This document shows positions 5,954 to 9,041 of a DNA stretch of 9,041 nucleotides, piece after piece. Source of the stretch: Azoarcus sp031555955 (GTDB lineage Bacteria > Pseudomonadota > Gammaproteobacteria > Burkholderiales > Rhodocyclaceae); NCBI GenBank assembly GCA_031555955.1, contig JAVBTY010000063.1, positions 1 to 9,041 on the forward strand, read 5' to 3'. A program made the position numbers and the translations under genes. The first letter of the stretch is position 1; every line of letters starts with the position of its first letter. A model generated the notes under the pieces. It searched no databases. It saw only the letters and a list, made by a program, of their open reading frames with translations, and was not told where the DNA came from.

Positions 5954-7741
5954 ATGAAACCCGCAACCAGAAATGACTGGAAAGACCTGAAACCGATGGC
6001 GCGGGAGCCTGCCATCCTGGAACTCAATCTCCCGTTTGGCGCCCGGCAGCTGCGCAATCTTCGCATGGGTTTCATCCCGGCTGACCAGAACGAAAAATGG
6101 TTCCTCTACTTTGAGGCGGATACGCTGCACATTTACCGCAGCTGGACCGGTTTCAAGGTATTCGAGGTGGTTTTCGGGCCGGAAAGAGAAGGGGCCTGCG
6201 CCCTGTATGCCCGCGTCGGCCTGGACCGGGAATTCTATTCAGCCAGCCTTGAGGAGGCCGGGGAAGCCCTGCGGGAACTGCTCAGCGACTACGCCAGCGA
6301 CGAGGCGCATGCTCCTCAGGAAAACAGTTTTTCCAGCGCAATCCTCCAGGCCGCACAGCCCAATTATCTGGGCGCGCCCTCTGTGGTTCTGGAACTTGTT
6401 ACCCCGTTGTTCTGGAAAGCGACATGCAATGCCCTGAAGCCTTTTATCGAAGGCATTGAGCCCGCAACGTTTCACGATGTACTTGACGCCAACCAGCGGA
6501 TCACCGCCGTGCTTGCCGGTCAGGAACCAGGCTACCACGGCCTGGAAGGCTGGCGGACCGAACAAGCCTTGGGAAAAGCGGTTATCCACCATTTCGGACT
6601 TGACACTGACTGGTACGCCGATGAAAACCTGACCTGCATCGTCAGCGAAGGACTGGCGGGCGTAAGCCTGCAGATCAGGACAATCATCAGCGACTGCATG
6701 GCGGAACCGCCAGACAATCTCCGCGCCCTCACTACACTCCTGGGCGCATTCCGGCAGTTTGTGGCCAGCGTGCTGCTGGGAACCCATACTGTGTTTTTCC
6801 CAGGGATCACCTTGCCGGATTTCACATGGGCCAACCGCGCGCGGTTTGTCCGCCCGGACACAGCAGCCGAAACGGATGGCGTTAGCGGAGAAACTGCCCA
6901 GGAAAATTCCGTGATCCCGGAACCGGAGCCACGCCCCTCCCCTTCATTCCAGGAACTGCTGCGCCAGCTGGAAGCCCAGGATGAGGAACACGACCCGGAA
7001 GACGACGGGAGCGAGGAGGAACACTGGGAGGACCGGGAGGACGAAGAGGTGGAGTGCGAGGAAATGCGCGAAGAGAATGAAATACCGCAGCCGGGGCCGC
7101 CGCTGCATCCACGCCTGAACGACCATGGCGCCCCCGTCAGACTCACCTGCCCGAGCACACCCACACCCCAATGGACCTGGCGCGACACTGGCAGCATCGC
7201 AACCGTCATTCCGGATGGCCCCATGCCAGCCGCGCTGGGCGGCATCGCCTTTGAAACACTGAAGAACATCCCTCGCGACGGACAAGGCTGGGAAACCCTG
7301 GCCCAGCGCAGCCCGGTCAGCGAACCGGCTTTTTCCCCACCGCCCGGCAAGAAAGCCGCCGCCGGCGTGGTCATCATCGAGGAAGATGGCCGGGTGTGGT
7401 CCGTGGCTCCCAGCAATGGCTTCGGCGGCTATTCCATCACCTTTCCCAAGGGAACGCGCGACACCGGCATAAGCCTTCAGGCCACCGCGCTGCGTGAAGC
7501 CTGCGAAGAAGCCGGGCTGGGCGTTACGCTGACAGGCTTCCTCACCGATGTCTCGCGCTCCACCAGCCACACCCGTTACTATCTGGCCCGGCGTAACGGC
7601 GGCAACCCGGCGGACATGGGCTGGGAAAGCCAGGCGGTGATACTGGCCCCCGCCAGCGAACTTGCCAGCCTGCTGACCCATGCCAACGACAAGCCCATTC
7701 TGGCCGCGCTGGCGAAACATCTTGCATCCGGGAGGAAGTAA
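5954..7741 (+). CDS. Nudix-domain protein with large unknown N-terminal region
   Basis: 595 residues. Residues 1-300 have no domain I can name, but look conserved in style: NEKWFLYFEADTLHIYRSWTGFKVFEVVF (46-74) contains a K-W-F-x-Y-F...RSWTG signature, and GWRTEQALGKAVIHHFGLDTDW follows at 199-220. Residues 343-375 are a highly acidic, probably disordered linker (DEEHDPEDDGSEEE and DEEVECEE). Residues 465-595 form a Nudix hydrolase domain. Its Nudix box runs from G500 to L522 and includes REACEEAGL (514-522), with the metal-binding Glu515, Glu518 and Glu519 present. The first box glutamate is Ile506. Nudix enzymes cleave nucleoside diphosphates linked to another group. From memory, domains of this kind (FPKGT...SLQATALREA...STSHTRYYLARR..G.PADMGWESQAV) occur with ADP-ribosylglycohydrolase-type proteins, which hints at ADP-ribose or NAD-related chemistry; this is inference. 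ATG 5954 follows GGGGGTG closely; an in-frame GTG at 5948 is the alternative. CATAAT at 5909-5914 could be a -10 box but lacks a clear -35. Confidence 0.85.
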   Translation: MKPATRNDWKDLKPMAREPAILELNLPFGARQLRNLRMGFIPADQNEKWFLYFEADTLHIYRSWTGFKVFEVVFGPEREGACALYARVGLDREFYSASLEEAGEALRELLSDYASDEAHAPQENSFSSAILQAAQPNYLGAPSVVLELVTPLFWKATCNALKPFIEGIEPATFHDVLDANQRITAVLAGQEPGYHGLEGWRTEQALGKAVIHHFGLDTDWYADENLTCIVSEGLAGVSLQIRTIISDCMAEPPDNLRALTTLLGAFRQFVASVLLGTHTVFFPGITLPDFTWANRARFVRPDTAAETDGVSGETAQENSVIPEPEPRPSPSFQELLRQLEAQDEEHDPEDDGSEEEHWEDREDEEVECEEMREENEIPQPGPPLHPRLNDHGAPVRLTCPSTPTPQWTWRDTGSIATVIPDGPMPAALGGIAFETLKNIPRDGQGWETLAQRSPVSEPAFSPPPGKKAAAGVVIIEEDGRVWSVAPSNGFGGYSITFPKGTRDTGISLQATALREACEEAGLGVTLTGFLTDVSRSTSHTRYYLARRNGGNPADMGWESQAVILAPASELASLLTHANDKPILAALAKHLASGRK

Positions 7742-7743
7742 CC

Positions 7744-8091
7744 ATGTGGATTTTTTTGTCGGACAGTTATCTGAGCATCGTCGACAAAGGCGACCAGAGC
7801 GGAACAACCCTGCTGGTGCGCGCCAGACATGCGGGAGACATCGAACGCGTCTTTCCCGATGCAAAAGTACAGACCGGGGGCGGCACTGATTACAGATACC
7901 GCGCCCGGATAGACCGTGAACACGTCGCACAGGCAATCGCTGGCGAGATACGCGGAACCAGCTATGAAAACTTCAAGGGATCAGTCACTGACCGCCAGCG
8001 GCACGACGCCTATCTCGGATGCTGGCATGAAATGTTCAGATACCAGCAGACTGCTGACGACCAGACTCCAGTTCCACGACCTGTTGCCTGA
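7744..8091 (+). CDS. Conserved-looking small protein, Nudix operon partner
   Basis: A 115-residue, soluble-looking protein starting MWIFLSDSYLSIVDKGDQ, then TTLLVRARHAGDIERVFPDA, DYRYRARIDREHVAQAIAGE and YENFKGSVTDRQRHDAYLGC before a polar tail. I recall similar sequences as uncharacterised proteins in many proteobacteria; I know of no function. It is rich in Arg/Asp pairs and has no signal peptide or membrane segment. It starts 2 bp after the Nudix gene stop, and its ribosome-binding site GGAGG (7731-7735) lies inside the end of that gene, 8 bases before the ATG, so the two genes are almost surely one operon. The last 12 or so residues (QTADDQTPVPRPVA) look like a non-conserved tail. Confidence 0.85.
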   Translation: MWIFLSDSYLSIVDKGDQSGTTLLVRARHAGDIERVFPDAKVQTGGGTDYRYRARIDREHVAQAIAGEIRGTSYENFKGSVTDRQRHDAYLGCWHEMFRYQQTADDQTPVPRPVA

Positions 8092-8124
8092 ATACCGCCG
8101 GATACGGCCGTTCTGCCCAGCCCG

Positions 8125-8164
8125 TCCGGGATCATTCCTCTGGGCGCTCTCTGCCCAATCCGGA
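8125..8164 (+). terminator. Weak hairpin after the Nudix operon
   Basis: An outer TCCGG (8125-8129) pairs with CCGGA (8160-8164), and an inner TGGGC (8141-8145) pairs with GCCCA (8153-8157) around a 7-nt loop. It lies 34 bp beyond the operon stop. There is no T tract, so termination is only a guess. Nothing else is recognised in 8092-8180. Confidence 0.3.
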
Positions 8165-8180
8165 GCCTGCAGGCGGCTGA

Positions 8181-8230
8181 ATTCATAAATTGCCCGCCCC
8201 CATGAAACAAACGGGCCCTGCCTCGCTGGC
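8181..8230 (+). repeat. Second copy of the IS5-type gene 5' end
   Basis: These 50 bases match 800-850. They share ATTCATAAA, TTGCCCGC, CATGAAACAA (ATG at 8202) and CCTCGCTGGC in the same order and orientation, with small indels in the leader and seven mismatches in the 30 bases 8201-8230. Only the leader and the first few codons (MKQ...ASLA) remain before the match ends. It is therefore a fragment of the same mobile-element family, about 7.4 kb from the first and in direct orientation. Confidence 0.6.
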
Positions 8231-8253
8231 GTGGAACGTAGAGCCCGCAAGCG

Positions 8254-8481
8254 TTAAGCCGCCCCGCTGCGGATGTCGAGCCGCCCTTCGCCAACAGCGG
8301 CCTCGCCCGTGGCGCGCAGCTGGCTGGCGCGATATTCCGTGGCGGAACCGGTGCTGCTGACGGTGGTTTCGTAGCTGCCCGTGAGGGTGAGCGCACCGTC
8401 CGTTTCAATGCTGATGTTGCGCACGCTGGCCCCAACACCAGCGAGCGCCATGTCGCCGCCGGTTTCCCGGCAGAGCCGCGC
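8254..8481 (-). pseudogene. Adhesin-like C-terminal fragment
   Basis: An in-frame stretch directly after the stop codon of the next entry reads ARLCRETGGDMALAGVGASV, then RNISIETDGALTLTGSYETT and SSTGSATEYRASQLRATGEA, ending RLDIRSGAA and TAA at 8254. The alternating Thr/Ser/Gly/Ala/Val pattern (SIETDGALTLTGSYETTVSS) resembles beta-helix repeats of filamentous-haemagglutinin or autotransporter adhesins. It is far too short to be a complete protein. An internal ATG at 8451 exists, but there is no convincing ribosome-binding site. It may be the old C-terminus of the preceding protein cut off by a nonsense change, or a piece left by recombination. Confidence 0.4.
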
Positions 8482-9041
8482 TCAGTTCCCGGGTATGGGG
8501 CCGTTGTAGACCCGGTAGCGGTAGGTGTGAATGGTGCGGGAACCGCCCATGGGGATAGTGCCGAACAAGGTCAGAAAGGAATCGTCGTAGCGCCTGTACA
8601 CAAAATCGCCTTCAGCAGATTTCGATATGGTAGAAATCACTTTAGACGTGCCACCCCCTTCCGTACCACGATACTTTGTCTCGTATCCCCTGTACCTCAC
8701 ACCCTTGTCACAGACGGGTTTGGTTTTACCTGGGTTATAGAGGTTGATCGCAGAGCGCACCGCCCCTTCATCCCACATTCGCGCTTCATATTTTCCCTCA
8801 AGGGCAAGATAACGTATCGATGCAAAGTGGGCCGTGACTGATGGGGAAGAGCATTCCGGTATGACTGTCGCGGGGCCACGGGATGCATTTTTTGCAGAAT
8901 CCGGGCTTTCTTCCGAACGCACGAATACCCCAAGGCGGGTAACCAGAGGGGTAACGCTGGTAGTCGTAGCCCCAGGCTCCACCGGGCACGTATAGGCATA
9001 ATAAGTCCCGTTCAGATCAGGACACACGCCATCGGGGTTCG
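8482..9041 (-). CDS. Unknown protein, C-terminal part, possibly secreted
   Basis: The frame is open through the right edge, so 185 residues of a longer protein are visible. I do not recognise the family. The visible part begins NPDGVCPDLNGTYYAYTCPV and contains Cys at CPD, TCP, ECS and VCD. It is rich in Tyr, Ser, Thr and Gly and ends GGSRTIHTYRYRVYNGPIPG-N. Paired cysteines, many aromatic and small residues and the absence of membrane segments suggest an extracytoplasmic or surface protein, but the N-terminus that would show a signal peptide is outside the window. The stop TGA is at 8482-8484, and the same frame stays open for another 75 codons of adhesin-like sequence. A GTG at 9027 is inside the frame and is not needed as a start. 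Confidence 0.65.
   Translation of the reverse strand, partial: NPDGVCPDLNGTYYAYTCPVEPGATTTSVTPLVTRLGVFVRSEESPDSAKNASRGPATVIPECSSPSVTAHFASIRYLALEGKYEARMWDEGAVRSAINLYNPGKTKPVCDKGVRYRGYETKYRGTEGGGTSKVISTISKSAEGDFVYRRYDDSFLTLFGTIPMGGSRTIHTYRYRVYNGPIPGN

Noticed and set aside
6532..7416. Minus-strand open frame of 294 codons, Ser-rich
   Set aside because: The Ser-rich run is simply the complement of the acidic Glu/Asp codons of the Nudix protein linker.
6944..7936. Minus-strand open frame of 330 codons opposite the Nudix operon
   Set aside because: Shadow frame; it crosses two well-supported plus-strand genes and has no recognisable domain.
1..9041. CRISPR array
   Set aside because: No regularly spaced direct repeats were seen; the only tandem repeat is the short heptamer at 5773-5800.

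Overview
The window reads as chromosomal DNA of a GC-rich betaproteobacterium, perhaps of the Rhodocyclales/Nitrosomonadales type. This is an inference from the protein sequences (MetF, PurU, a NodJ-like permease, CutA, a TauE/SafE permease), from codon use, and from a glycine tRNA with encoded CCA. No 16S or other taxonomic marker is present.

Layout. (1) 2-640, plus strand: the 3' part of metF. (2) 641-2583: a gene-poor, mobile-element-rich stretch. It holds an inverted repeat (664-734), a broken 5' end of an IS5-type transposase gene (about 800-1015), tRNA-Gly(CCC) with its own promoter (1116-1242), a hairpin-rich non-coding segment (1277-1498), and an 834-bp IS5-family element (1498-2331). 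The element's transposase lies on the minus strand and is damaged: the catalytic DGGY motif sits in the wrong frame. (3) 2584-4752, plus strand: purU, a NodJ-like ABC-2 permease without its ATPase, and cutA. (4) 4771-5872, minus strand: a TauE/SafE permease overlapped at its start by a small membrane-anchored hypothetical gene that carries a heptanucleotide repeat. (5) 5954-8091, plus strand: a tight two-gene operon. The first gene encodes a 595-residue protein with an unrecognised N-terminal region, an acidic linker and a C-terminal Nudix domain. The second encodes a 115-residue protein of unknown function. (6) 8092-9041: a short second copy of the IS5-gene 5' end, then on the minus strand the C-terminal part of an unknown, probably secreted protein. 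After its stop codon an in-frame stretch resembles a piece of a filamentous-haemagglutinin-type adhesin.

Functionally, metF and purU are both one-carbon (folate) enzymes: MetF makes 5-methyl-THF, and PurU releases formate from 10-formyl-THF. The genes around them look like ordinary housekeeping genes separated by mobile-element debris. The best candidate for an undescribed system is the operon at 5954-8091. Its Nudix box departs from the consensus at the first glutamate, its N-terminal region has no function I can name, and its partner gene is translated from a ribosome-binding site inside the end of the Nudix gene.
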